From: Bacteroidota bacterium
Lineage (GTDB): Bacteria > Bacteroidota > Bacteroidia > Chitinophagales > Chitinophagaceae
Length of the DNA: 64,000 nt
Assembly (NCBI GenBank): GCA_018268055.1
Contig: JAFDXF010000086.1
Coordinates: forward strand, 1 to 64,000
Reading direction: 5' to 3'
Positions 52,200 through 60,552 of the stretch are shown in pieces. The number at the start of each line of letters is the position of its first letter. The first letter of the stretch is position 1. The notes beneath the pieces were generated by a model, which worked only from the letters and a program-made list of their open reading frames with translations, was not told the origin of the DNA and ran no database searches. Both the position numbers and the translations under genes were made by a program.

Positions 52200-55100
52200 T
52201 TATTGATTGATGTAATAATTATATTGTATGGCTGATTGATTGAAATCATTTAAACGTTCTAAATAATTTTTTCTAATTTCAATCGCTTGTGATAAAAATT
52301 GGGAGAGATCAGAAAAACTTATTTCACCTGCACGATATGCTAACGAAGATGCTTTTATAATTTCCTCAGCTTGCTTCAATCCGGAGGTTTCATAGAATGA
52401 TAACATTGCTTTGTTTTTATCTACTTCTTGTTTTAGTTGCAATTGTTTTGTGTGGATTATTTGCTTGCTATAATCCAATTCTTTTTCTTGTAAAAAAACA
52501 TCAGCCTGCGCAACCTTCACTTTACTCTTATACGCCTTTGTGCCAAATAATGGAAAAGCTGCTGTAACCGAAAAGCCGGTATAAGGATTCTTTGCACCCC
52601 AAATACGTTGACTAAATAATCTTCCTGAAAATTCTGGCTTGTTTTCATTTTTTGCAATTGCAATTTCTGCATCAGCAATTTTTATATTTTGTATTTGCAT
52701 TGCCAACAATGGATGCAAACTGTCGCTCTTCAAATTTTCAACATTAATTCTTTCCAAAGGGTCGGTTACAGGCAGTAGCAAAGTATCTGAATTAGATTGT
52801 TGTTTAAATAACGCTTGTTGAATTTTTATTTCACTTTCCAGCTGACTATTCAGTGCCTTCAATTCCATCATTCTCACATTTGCAGAAATACTGTCTAAGC
52901 CGGGGCTGTCGCCTGTTTTTACTTTCAGAATAGCAGCTTTAGCTAATGATTGGTAAATACTATCTAATCGTTTATATAGATTTTGCTTCTCTTGCAGATA
53001 CCAAAGTTGGTAATAAACAGTTCGTACATTTTTTTTCAATTCAGCATCAATCGTTGCATTATTGAGTTCGTAATATTTTACTTTTTCGCTCAATAAATTC
53101 TTTTGTGCTTTGTAGAGCCCAGGCCAGATGACACTCTGCGATACTCCAATTTTTAATACCCCTACTCGATCCGATGGGCGTAAATCTTCATTCTCAACAA
53201 AAATACCTGTCTTAGGAATAATCGTAGTAGCATTTTTCTGCTCTTTCACTTTTGTAGTCTGACCTTTATTCAATTCATAAAGCAGATTGCTCTTCACCAA
53301 AGACAAAGCTTCATTTATATTCATTCGGCTTGGTGTAATCTGTTGTGTATAGCCACTATTGCCAAGCAAAAAAAGTATCGACAAAACGATAACAGCCGGA
53401 GACGTTTTTATTTTCGTTTTCATTTTTGTTGAAAATATAATATAGAGTAAGGGCAATACGATAAGCGTAAGTAAAGTAGCAGTAATTAACCCACCGATCA
53501 CTACCGTAGCCAATGGCCGTTGCACTTCAGCACCGGCGCCGCCTGATAATGCCATGGGTATAAAACCCAATGCCGCTACTGATGCTGTCATCAGTACAGG
53601 GCGTAGCCTGATTTTTGTTCCTTCTTTTACGCGTTTTAAAATATCCGTTATCCCCTCTTTTTCCAATTGATTAAAAGTGCTGATTAAAACAATACCATTA
53701 AGCACCGCTACGCCAAACAATGCAATAAAGCCTACACCGGCAGAAATACTAAAAGGCATTCCTCTCAGCAAGAGAGCAAACACTCCTCCTATGGCACTCA
53801 TTGGTATAGCAGTGAAAATAAGTAATGCTTCTTTGGTTGATCTAAAAGTGAAATACAATAATAAAAATATTAAGGCCAATGCCAAAGGAACAGCAATACG
53901 TAATCTTGCAGATGCTTCTTGAAGGTTTTGAAATGTACCTCCATAGGTATAATAATATCCTATTGGTAAAGTATGAGATTGACCAAGTTTATCTTTAATT
54001 TCATTTACAACGCTTGTTACATCTCTTCCATGCACATTAAAACCAATTACAATTCTTCGTTTGCCATCTTCTCTACTTATTTGTGCAGGACCTTCTTTAA
54101 ATGAAACATCTGCTACCTGCGATAATGGAATCTGTGCGCCATCAGGTGTTGCAATAAATAGATTCTTTACATCAACAATAGAAGTTCTGCTGATACTGTC
54201 TAATCGAACTACCAAATCAAATTTTCGCTCATTTTCAAATACTACGCCTGCTGCTTCTCCTGCAAATGCAGTGCTGATAGTCCTATTTACATCTTCTATG
54301 TTTAATCCATAACCGGCAATCTTCGCTCTGTCATATTGAATGGTAATTTGTGGCAAGCCTGTTGTTCTTTCAATCTGAGGGTCTGTTACACCTTTCACCG
54401 TTCTTATTATTTTTGCAACCTTTGGAGCAATCGCAGCAAGTGTATCCACATTTTCGCCAAATATTTTTACTGCTATATCCTGACGTACACCGGTCATCAG
54501 CTCGTTGAAACGCATTTGTATAGGTTGTGATGCTTCAAAGAATACACCGGGTATTACTTTCAGTTTTTCTTCCATCAATGCAGCAAGTTTATTATAATCT
54601 TTTGTTGTTGTCCACTGTCTCTTTGGTTTTAATTTTATCAAAAGATCAGTTGTTTCTAATGGCATCGGATCTGTGGGAACTTCTGCGCTTCCGGTTTTCC
54701 CAACGACCATTTCTACCTCTGGAAATGTTTTTAAAATTCGACTCGCCTGCATAGATGTTTCTATACTTTGTGAAAGTGAAGTTCCTTGTGGTAGAATACA
54801 GTGAAAAGCAAAATCACCTTCTTTCAATTGAGGAATAAACTCTCCACCCATTTTGGAAAAGATCAGTATCGAGATCATTAGTAATGCAATAGAAGAACCA
54901 ACGACCGCATATTTGAATTTCAAAGCCTTGTTTAATAAAGGCAGATACAAGCGTTGCAACGCCTGCATCATCCTATCTGAAATATTTTCATTATGTGCTG
55001 TTTTCTTTGATAAAAACAATGCAGACATCATTGGTATATAAGTGAGTGATAATATCAATGCACCTAAGATGGCAAAACCTACAGTCAGTGCCATAGGATG

Positions 55101-56519
55101 AAACATTTTTCCTTCTATGCCTCTAAGAGATAGAATAGGCAGATATACAATCAGAATAATGATTTGACCAAAAGCTGCAGAACTCATCATTTTTTTTGCA
55201 CTTGCTTCTACCGCTCCATCCATCTGACTTTGTGTAAGTTTTTGAGTTGCTTTTTTAGAAGCCAGATAATGCAATGATGCTTCTACAATAATAACTGCAC
55301 CATCCACAATCAATCCAAAATCAATGGCACCTAAACTCATCAGGTTTGCGCTTACACCAAATACACGCATCATACCTAATGCAAAGAGTAAAGAGAGCGG
55401 TATCGCTGAAGCAACTATAAGACCTGCACGCAGGTTCCCTAAAAACAAAATCAAAACAAAAATTACGATAAGTGCTCCTTCTGCAAGATTCGTTTCCACA
55501 GTATTGACAGCACGCTTTACCAATGAAGTTCTATCCAAATATGGTTCCACAATTATATCTTTCGGCAATGCTTTTTTAATACTTTCCATTTTTTCTTTTA
55601 CGCTTCGTACCACTTCAGCACTATTCGCACCTTTCAACATCATAACAATACCGCCTACTACCTCTTTTTGTCCATTGTAAGTAGCAGCGCCATAACGAAC
55701 CGCATTACCCAATCGCACATTAGCCACATCTCTTATTAAAAGTGGAATGTTGTTTATTTTTTTGATCACTGTATTTTGAATATCTTCCAATGAATGAAGC
55801 AATCCGACACCTCTAATAAAATAAGCATTTGAATTCTTTTCAATATAAGCACCACCTGTATTTTCATTATTTTTAGATAGTGCAGCAAATATTTCTGCTA
55901 TCGAAACTTTCATAGCATATAGTCGAGAAGGATTAACAGCAACTTCATATTGTTTTAACAAACCTCCATAACTATTCACTTCTGCTACACCTTTTGTACC
56001 ATAAAGTTGACGAGCTACAATCCAGTCTTGCATCGTTCGCAAATCCATTGCAGAATATTTATCCTCTGCTCCTTTTTTCGGATGAATTACATAATGATAT
56101 ATTTCACCCAGTCCGGTACTCACAGGCGCCAATTCAGGAGTACCAATTCCTTTCGGTATTTTTTCTACTGCTTCTTTTAATTTCTCATTGATTAACTGAC
56201 GGGCAAAATAAATATCAACATCATCTTGAAAGACTACGGTAATGACTGACAATCCAAATCGTGAGATGGAGCGCATCTCTTCTATGTCTGGCAAATTGGC
56301 CAAGCTTTGCTCAATAGGATAAGTAACCAATTGTTCTGTCTCTTGTGCAGCCAATGTGGGTGTAATAGTGATAATCTGCACTTGATTATTAGTAATATCG
56401 GGTACAGCATCCACCGGTAATTTTCCGGCGCTCCATACACCCCAAACAATTAAAGCAAGTGTGAGCAGCCCAATGATAAATTTATTTCTAATACTAAAAT
56501 GTATAATTGTACCAAGCAT
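52200..56519 (-). CDS. czcA: CzcA/CusA heavy-metal RND pump fused to a TolC-type outer-membrane factor
   Basis: 1439 residues. Residues 1-1030 are a heavy-metal RND pump with twelve membrane helices and the proton-relay motif DFGLIVDGAVIIVEAS in helix 4. From about 1038 a second hydrophobic signal-like stretch (SPAVIVLSILFLLGNSGYTQQ) leads to a TolC/CzcC domain (NEALSLVKSN ... VLKIGVSQSVIWPGLY ... VTAAFPLFGT). The fusion is seen in other Bacteroidota pumps and keeps pump and channel 1:1 in synthesis. How the second part crosses the inner membrane is not explained by the sequence. Second gene of the operon. Confidence 0.9.
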   Translation of the reverse strand: MLGTIIHFSIRNKFIIGLLTLALIVWGVWSAGKLPVDAVPDITNNQVQIITITPTLAAQETEQLVTYPIEQSLANLPDIEEMRSISRFGLSVITVVFQDDVDIYFARQLINEKLKEAVEKIPKGIGTPELAPVSTGLGEIYHYVIHPKKGAEDKYSAMDLRTMQDWIVARQLYGTKGVAEVNSYGGLLKQYEVAVNPSRLYAMKVSIAEIFAALSKNNENTGGAYIEKNSNAYFIRGVGLLHSLEDIQNTVIKKINNIPLLIRDVANVRLGNAVRYGAATYNGQKEVVGGIVMMLKGANSAEVVRSVKEKMESIKKALPKDIIVEPYLDRTSLVKRAVNTVETNLAEGALIVIFVLILFLGNLRAGLIVASAIPLSLLFALGMMRVFGVSANLMSLGAIDFGLIVDGAVIIVEASLHYLASKKATQKLTQSQMDGAVEASAKKMMSSAAFGQIIILIVYLPILSLRGIEGKMFHPMALTVGFAILGALILSLTYIPMMSALFLSKKTAHNENISDRMMQALQRLYLPLLNKALKFKYAVVGSSIALLMISILIFSKMGGEFIPQLKEGDFAFHCILPQGTSLSQSIETSMQASRILKTFPEVEMVVGKTGSAEVPTDPMPLETTDLLIKLKPKRQWTTTKDYNKLAALMEEKLKVIPGVFFEASQPIQMRFNELMTGVRQDIAVKIFGENVDTLAAIAPKVAKIIRTVKGVTDPQIERTTGLPQITIQYDRAKIAGYGLNIEDVNRTISTAFAGEAAGVVFENERKFDLVVRLDSISRTSIVDVKNLFIATPDGAQIPLSQVADVSFKEGPAQISREDGKRRIVIGFNVHGRDVTSVVNEIKDKLGQSHTLPIGYYYTYGGTFQNLQEASARLRIAVPLALALIFLLLYFTFRSTKEALLIFTAIPMSAIGGVFALLLRGMPFSISAGVGFIALFGVAVLNGIVLISTFNQLEKEGITDILKRVKEGTKIRLRPVLMTASVAALGFIPMALSGGAGAEVQRPLATVVIGGLITATLLTLIVLPLLYIIFSTKMKTKIKTSPAVIVLSILFLLGNSGYTQQITPSRMNINEALSLVKSNLLYELNKGQTTKVKEQKNATTIIPKTGIFVENEDLRPSDRVGVLKIGVSQSVIWPGLYKAQKNLLSEKVKYYELNNATIDAELKKNVRTVYYQLWYLQEKQNLYKRLDSIYQSLAKAAILKVKTGDSPGLDSISANVRMMELKALNSQLESEIKIQQALFKQQSNSDTLLLPVTDPLERINVENLKSDSLHPLLAMQIQNIKIADAEIAIAKNENKPEFSGRLFSQRIWGAKNPYTGFSVTAAFPLFGTKAYKSKVKVAQADVFLQEKELDYSKQIIHTKQLQLKQEVDKNKAMLSFYETSGLKQAEEIIKASSLAYRAGEISFSDLSQFLSQAIEIRKNYLERLNDFNQSAIQYNYYINQ

Positions 56520-56602
56520 TATAAATGTTTGAACAGGTTAAAATAATGGCATATCGTTGAAGTAGTGAACTTCAATGATGCAGTCGTAACAAAAAAGAAT
56601 GA

Positions 56603-56926
56603 TTAACCTATTCTGGGAGGTTGCCAGATATTTCCGAAATGACCGGAAGGAAGAATAATACTATTATATAAAATAGTCTTGTATGAAGAAATAATAACTC
56701 GTTCTGATGTTTGTTTTGAGAAATGAAATGCTGATGCAATTGTTTGTCCGCAACAATTGCAATTACAAAAAGGGCTGCAAGCTTCATCACTGTGTTGATC
56801 TTCTTGATGCGATGCAGTATTTAAACTGTTTTCAATAGACGATATATTTGCTTCGCCTTTGTCCACACAAGGAAGCGCCGGTAAAAGCATTACATAAACA
56901 GCAAATATAAACGCCAAAATTTTCAC
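56603..56926 (-). CDS. DUF6660-like small protein heading the metal efflux operon
   Basis: 107 residues from GTG (56924-56926). A signal peptide (1-18) is followed by a possible metal site rich in Cys and His: QEDQHSDEACSPFCNCNCCGQ (residues about 41-61, four Cys in the CNCNCCG region). Small proteins of this type sit before czc operons in Bacteroidota. It probably senses or buffers metal in the periplasm; inferred. The operon promoter is just upstream. Confidence 0.7.
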   Translation of the reverse strand: MKILAFIFAVYVMLLPALPCVDKGEANISSIENSLNTASHQEDQHSDEACSPFCNCNCCGQTIASAFHFSKQTSERVIISSYKTILYNSIILPSGHFGNIWQPPRIG

Positions 56927-56961
56927 TTTGTAAAGTTAATCGTTTCTAACCAAAGTGTCAA
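56924..56961 (-). promoter_or_regulatory. Metal efflux promoter flanked by an inverted repeat
   Basis: Minus strand: TTG (56959-56961), 20 bases, TAACTTTA (56931-56938), one base off consensus. CACTTTG (56924-56930) and CAAAGTG (56951-56957) form 7-base inverted arms around the -7 element; one arm covers the start codon. Confidence 0.55.
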
Positions 56962-56996
56962 GAGAGCAAAAGCAAAGAATAATTTTTTTAAACCAC

Positions 56997-57041
56997 AAAA
57001 AAAATCCATCTCAACGTCTTGTAAGATAGCGTTGAGATGGA
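56997..57041 (-). terminator. Strong terminator after the DUF937 gene
   Basis: Perfect 12-base arms TCCATCTCAACG (57005-57016) and CGTTGAGATGGA (57030-57041), followed on the minus strand by eight T (56997-57004). Confidence 0.9.
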
Positions 57042-57063
57042 GATAAAAAAATTAATTAAAAAA

Positions 57064-57462
57064 TCAACTGGATGCTTGTTGCTTAGATGCAATTTTTTGA
57101 AGTAAACCCGGTAATGCTCCCGAAATAGCACCTGTAACAGACGGAGGTAAACCAAATTTGCTGGTAAGCATACTTGCCAAACTGCCGGTGATAGCACTTG
57201 TTGCTACACCACCTCCAGCTACTGCACTTTCTACTTTTCCAATAATGTTTTGAAAAAAACCACCACTACTGCTTTCGCTCTGCTGTGTGCTTGGAGCTGC
57301 AGCTTCTGTTGTTGCAGCAGCTTGTGGATTATTTAATGCATCATTAATGTGATTGGCAATCGCATTATGCACTTCATCTGCTTGATCACCACTCAAAGCA
57401 GGTGCAACATCAGGATGTCCTCCCAAATGTTCTTTTACTAAATTCAGAATGTCATCAAACAT
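57064..57462 (-). CDS. DUF937 protein
   Basis: 132 residues from the ATG at 57462; the 33-residue upstream extension is rejected because MFDDILNLVKEHLGGHP is the usual start of DUF937 proteins, and a promoter lies in the extension. An Ala/Thr/Ser/Gln-rich linker (about 50-70) joins the N-terminal helices to a Gly-rich helical end (VESAVAGGGVATSAITGSLASMLTSKFGLPPSVTGAISGALPGLL). YidB-like family, function unknown. Confidence 0.85.
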   Translation of the reverse strand: MFDDILNLVKEHLGGHPDVAPALSGDQADEVHNAIANHINDALNNPQAAATTEAAAPSTQQSESSSGGFFQNIIGKVESAVAGGGVATSAITGSLASMLTSKFGLPPSVTGAISGALPGLLQKIASKQQASS

Positions 57463-57492
57463 ATAATATGTATTTATAGATGAATAATAAAT

Positions 57493-57525
57493 CAAAGGTA
57501 TAATACCAAGAAGGGCAGCATACAA
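57493..57525 (-). promoter_or_regulatory. Promoter for the DUF937 gene
   Basis: Minus strand TTG (57523-57525), 22 bases, TACCTTTG (57493-57500), exact consensus, 30 bases before the start. Confidence 0.65.
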
Positions 57526-57563
57526 TTTATTTCGTTTTCGAATTGTTAATGCATCATACAAAC

Positions 57564-57596
57564 AAAAGAGGCTATTCTCTTTCAGAAAACAGCCTC
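57564..57596 (-). terminator. Terminator after the EF-G paralog
   Basis: GAGGCT (57568-57573) and AGCCTC (57591-57596) with inner TTCT/AGAA pairing, then TTTTGTTTG on the minus strand, 28 bases past the stop. Confidence 0.65.
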
Positions 57597-57623
57597 ATAT
57601 ATATGTAGCACAGGTTGACCAAA

Positions 57624-59759
57624 TTAAGCATACTCTTCTTTAGCACTCTTTGCATAATCATCAATCAGCCTTCGCTGAATTTCGAATGGAACAGCTTCAT
57701 AAGCCATAAATTGCATTTTAAATTTTGCTCTGCCTTGCGTTATCGAACGTAGTGAAGAAGAATAGCCATCCATTTCTGTAAGCGGCACTTTAGCAATTAC
57801 TTTTTGAAAATGTCCTTCGCTATCTATACCTTCTACAATTGCACGGCGGCTTTGCAAATCCCCCATTACAGAACCTGTTAAATCATCAGGGCACAATACT
57901 TCTACACGATATACCGGTTCTAATATTTGCGGATCAGCCTGCTGAAATGCCTGGCGAAATGCTTGCAATCCTGCAATCTTAAACGAAATATCATTGCTGT
58001 CCACCGGATGCATTTTTCCATCATATACACACACACGAATATCACGTGCATAAGAACCAGTCAATGGTCCGTTCTGCATTTTTTCCATCACACCTTTAAG
58101 AATAGACGGCAAAAATCGGGCATCAATTGCACCACCAACGATACAGTTATAGAAAACTAATTTTCCACCCCAATCCAAATCATAAGTATCACGGCCTCGT
58201 ACAGAAATATCTGTTGGCTCGGGCATTCCTTCAAACCAAGGTTCAATACGCAGAAATACTTCGCCAAATTGGCCTGAACCTCCACTTTGTTTTTTATGTC
58301 GATAGTTTGCATCAGCCGTTTTCCTTATTGTTTCTCGATAAGCTATTTTAGGTTTTACAAACTTTACTTCCAATTTATGATAATGTTCTATTTTCCATTT
58401 TGCAACAGCAAGATGCATGTCTCCTTGGCAATGAATTAATGTCTGTTTCAATTCAGGTGATACTTCCACTTGCAAAGTAGGGTCTTCTTCTATCAATTGA
58501 TGCAATGCTTGTGATAATTTTTCTTCTTCTCCTTTTTTCAATGATTCAATAGCCACAGTCATATTATGAGATGGAAACTGAATAGAAGGCAGTTCATAAT
58601 TTTTCCCTTTGATGTGCAAAGTATTATTAACGTGTGTGTTTTTCAGTTTCAAAGTTGCACCAATATCTCCGGCTACTAATTCATTTAATGTTACACGCTT
58701 ATTGCCTTCAACCAAAAAAAGTTGATTTATTTTTTCAGTTACCCCTGTGCTTTCATTTTCAAGTTCCATTCCTGATTTTATAGTTCCTGAATAGACTTTA
58801 AAAAAAGATAACTCACCAACATGTGGTTCCGAAATTGTTTTATAAATAAAAATACAAGGTGGCCCATTAGCATCACAGGAAAGTGTTTCTCCTTTAACTG
58901 TTTTTTGAGGCGGCATTTCATTCGCACTCGGGCACACATTGTCAATGAATCCCATTAGTCTTCCACTACCCATGTTTCTCTCTGCAGACATACAAAACAG
59001 TGGAAATAAATCGTGCAGAATCATTGCCTTTTTTAATCCTTCCTTCATTTCATCTTCATCCAATTCACCCTTTTCAAAATATTTTTCCATTAGCGATTCA
59101 TCATTACTGGCGATTGCTTCTATCAGTCCTTTGTGCAGTTCATCAGCTTTTGATTTTTCTTCTTCCGGTATTGGGAGCTTTTCGGGTTTACCGCCGGTAT
59201 CTTTAAATTGATACATCGTCATCCGCAACACATCTATTATTTCGTGAAAACCATTCCCTGTTTGTCTGGGATATTGTACTACCACTACATTGCTTCCAAA
59301 GTGAGCTTTGGCTTCACGAACAGTTTTATCAAAATCAGCATTATCATCATCTAATTTATTTACGGCAAATATCATTGGGGTTTTAAATTGTTCTGTATAT
59401 TCCCAAATTATATCAGTTCCTACTTCCACACCCATCACTGCATTGAGCAACATTACACCCGTATCTGCCACACGCAAAGCAGATATTACTTCGCCTACAA
59501 AATCATCATATCCCGGCGTATCAATAATATTTATCTTATACCCTCGCCATTTTGTATGTAATAGTTTACTGAAAATAGAATTCCCTCGCTCTTGTTCCAG
59601 TTCGTGATAATCACCGGTTGTACTTTGTTCTGATATTTTACCACGTCGTGTTATCAAACCTGCTTCATAGAGCATACACTCCGCTAAGGTGGTCTTACCC
59701 GATCCGGCATGACCGAGTAACACAACATTTTTGACGTGTGAGGTATCAAATTCAGGCAT
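57624..59759 (-). CDS. fusA2: EF-G paralog (EF-G2 type) with altered GTPase site
   Basis: 711 residues, all five EF-G domains. P-loop GHAGSGKT (16-23) and NKLD (134-137) are intact. Switch I reads EQERGNSI, not ERGITI, and switch II reads DTPGYDDF, so Tyr84 replaces the His that promotes GTP hydrolysis. Domain IV (about 485-600) keeps the elongation-factor loop GGSGQFGEVFLRI. Similar to the Bacteroides EF-G2 that translates without GTPase activity in starved cells. It is a single gene, unlike the main fusA in the str operon. Confidence 0.9.
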   Translation of the reverse strand: MPEFDTSHVKNVVLLGHAGSGKTTLAECMLYEAGLITRRGKISEQSTTGDYHELEQERGNSIFSKLLHTKWRGYKINIIDTPGYDDFVGEVISALRVADTGVMLLNAVMGVEVGTDIIWEYTEQFKTPMIFAVNKLDDDNADFDKTVREAKAHFGSNVVVVQYPRQTGNGFHEIIDVLRMTMYQFKDTGGKPEKLPIPEEEKSKADELHKGLIEAIASNDESLMEKYFEKGELDEDEMKEGLKKAMILHDLFPLFCMSAERNMGSGRLMGFIDNVCPSANEMPPQKTVKGETLSCDANGPPCIFIYKTISEPHVGELSFFKVYSGTIKSGMELENESTGVTEKINQLFLVEGNKRVTLNELVAGDIGATLKLKNTHVNNTLHIKGKNYELPSIQFPSHNMTVAIESLKKGEEEKLSQALHQLIEEDPTLQVEVSPELKQTLIHCQGDMHLAVAKWKIEHYHKLEVKFVKPKIAYRETIRKTADANYRHKKQSGGSGQFGEVFLRIEPWFEGMPEPTDISVRGRDTYDLDWGGKLVFYNCIVGGAIDARFLPSILKGVMEKMQNGPLTGSYARDIRVCVYDGKMHPVDSNDISFKIAGLQAFRQAFQQADPQILEPVYRVEVLCPDDLTGSVMGDLQSRRAIVEGIDSEGHFQKVIAKVPLTEMDGYSSSLRSITQGRAKFKMQFMAYEAVPFEIQRRLIDDYAKSAKEEYA

Positions 59760-59899
59760 AATCGTAAATTTTAAAATGTGATGGAAAAATAAAATTACAA
59801 ACAGCTGCTGTATTCAATTATAACAGTGAATAAGAGTTATACTCGACAGATAAAATGGGTTAATCTGCCGATAAAAAAATAAGAATGAATAGCTAAATG

Positions 59900-60280
59900 C
59901 TATGAAGTTTTTCCAGCGAACTGCCCAAATTCACTTCTCAGCTCTTTTAATGTTTGTACTAATGAATTATACTCTTTTCGGAGTTCTTCATGTCGATCTA
60001 AAGAATCTTCGTTTGCATTACCATTAAAAGCTGCTTTCTCAAAATTCATTTTACGATCATGAACTTTAATCGCTTGCTTTAAATCATGAATGTTGATTAA
60101 TTGAATGTGGAATTGATTGTGAAGATGCTCCACGTCTTGAAGTTGTTCTTTTGTAAGATCGTGACCGGCAATTTTGCGTAATGTTGCTTCGTCGAGTGTG
60201 AATTCATCGCGAAGTTGGCGAAGTTGTTCTCTCCAGAGATTACATTCGCCGGAAAGCTGTGAGATGTCTACCTGAACCAT
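59900..60280 (-). CDS. Hypothetical coiled-coil protein
   Basis: 126 residues, charged, with two helical stretches (LWREQLRQLRDEFTLDEATLRK; HEELRKEYNSLVQTLKELRSEFGQF). Likely cytosolic. The family is not recognised. It stands alone, divergent from dnaG. Confidence 0.65.
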   Translation of the reverse strand: MVQVDISQLSGECNLWREQLRQLRDEFTLDEATLRKIAGHDLTKEQLQDVEHLHNQFHIQLINIHDLKQAIKVHDRKMNFEKAAFNGNANEDSLDRHEELRKEYNSLVQTLKELRSEFGQFAGKTS

Positions 60281-60552
60281 AAGTTTAAATTTTTAATAAT
60301 TAAAAAATTATAAGAACTATTAGGTTTCAAAGGGTGAGGGTTGGAACAGGTTCTAAAACTGGAACGGTATGAAGATAAGACGGTTTTTTCTGAATTCAAA
60401 GCACTTTGGCCATATTTTTTATAAATTAACGTATTCCAAAAGGGGAAATGACATAAGTATGATAGAGTTGGTTTCTTAAAAATAAAATATAAAGGCTTAC
60501 TACTAATCAAAGTAAAATTAACCTATTAAAATATTTAACTTTCCGCCCTCAA

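Noticed and set aside
60268..60510. 80-codon minus-strand frame upstream of dnaG
   Set aside because: No family, no start signal, overlaps the next gene's start and the dnaG promoter region.
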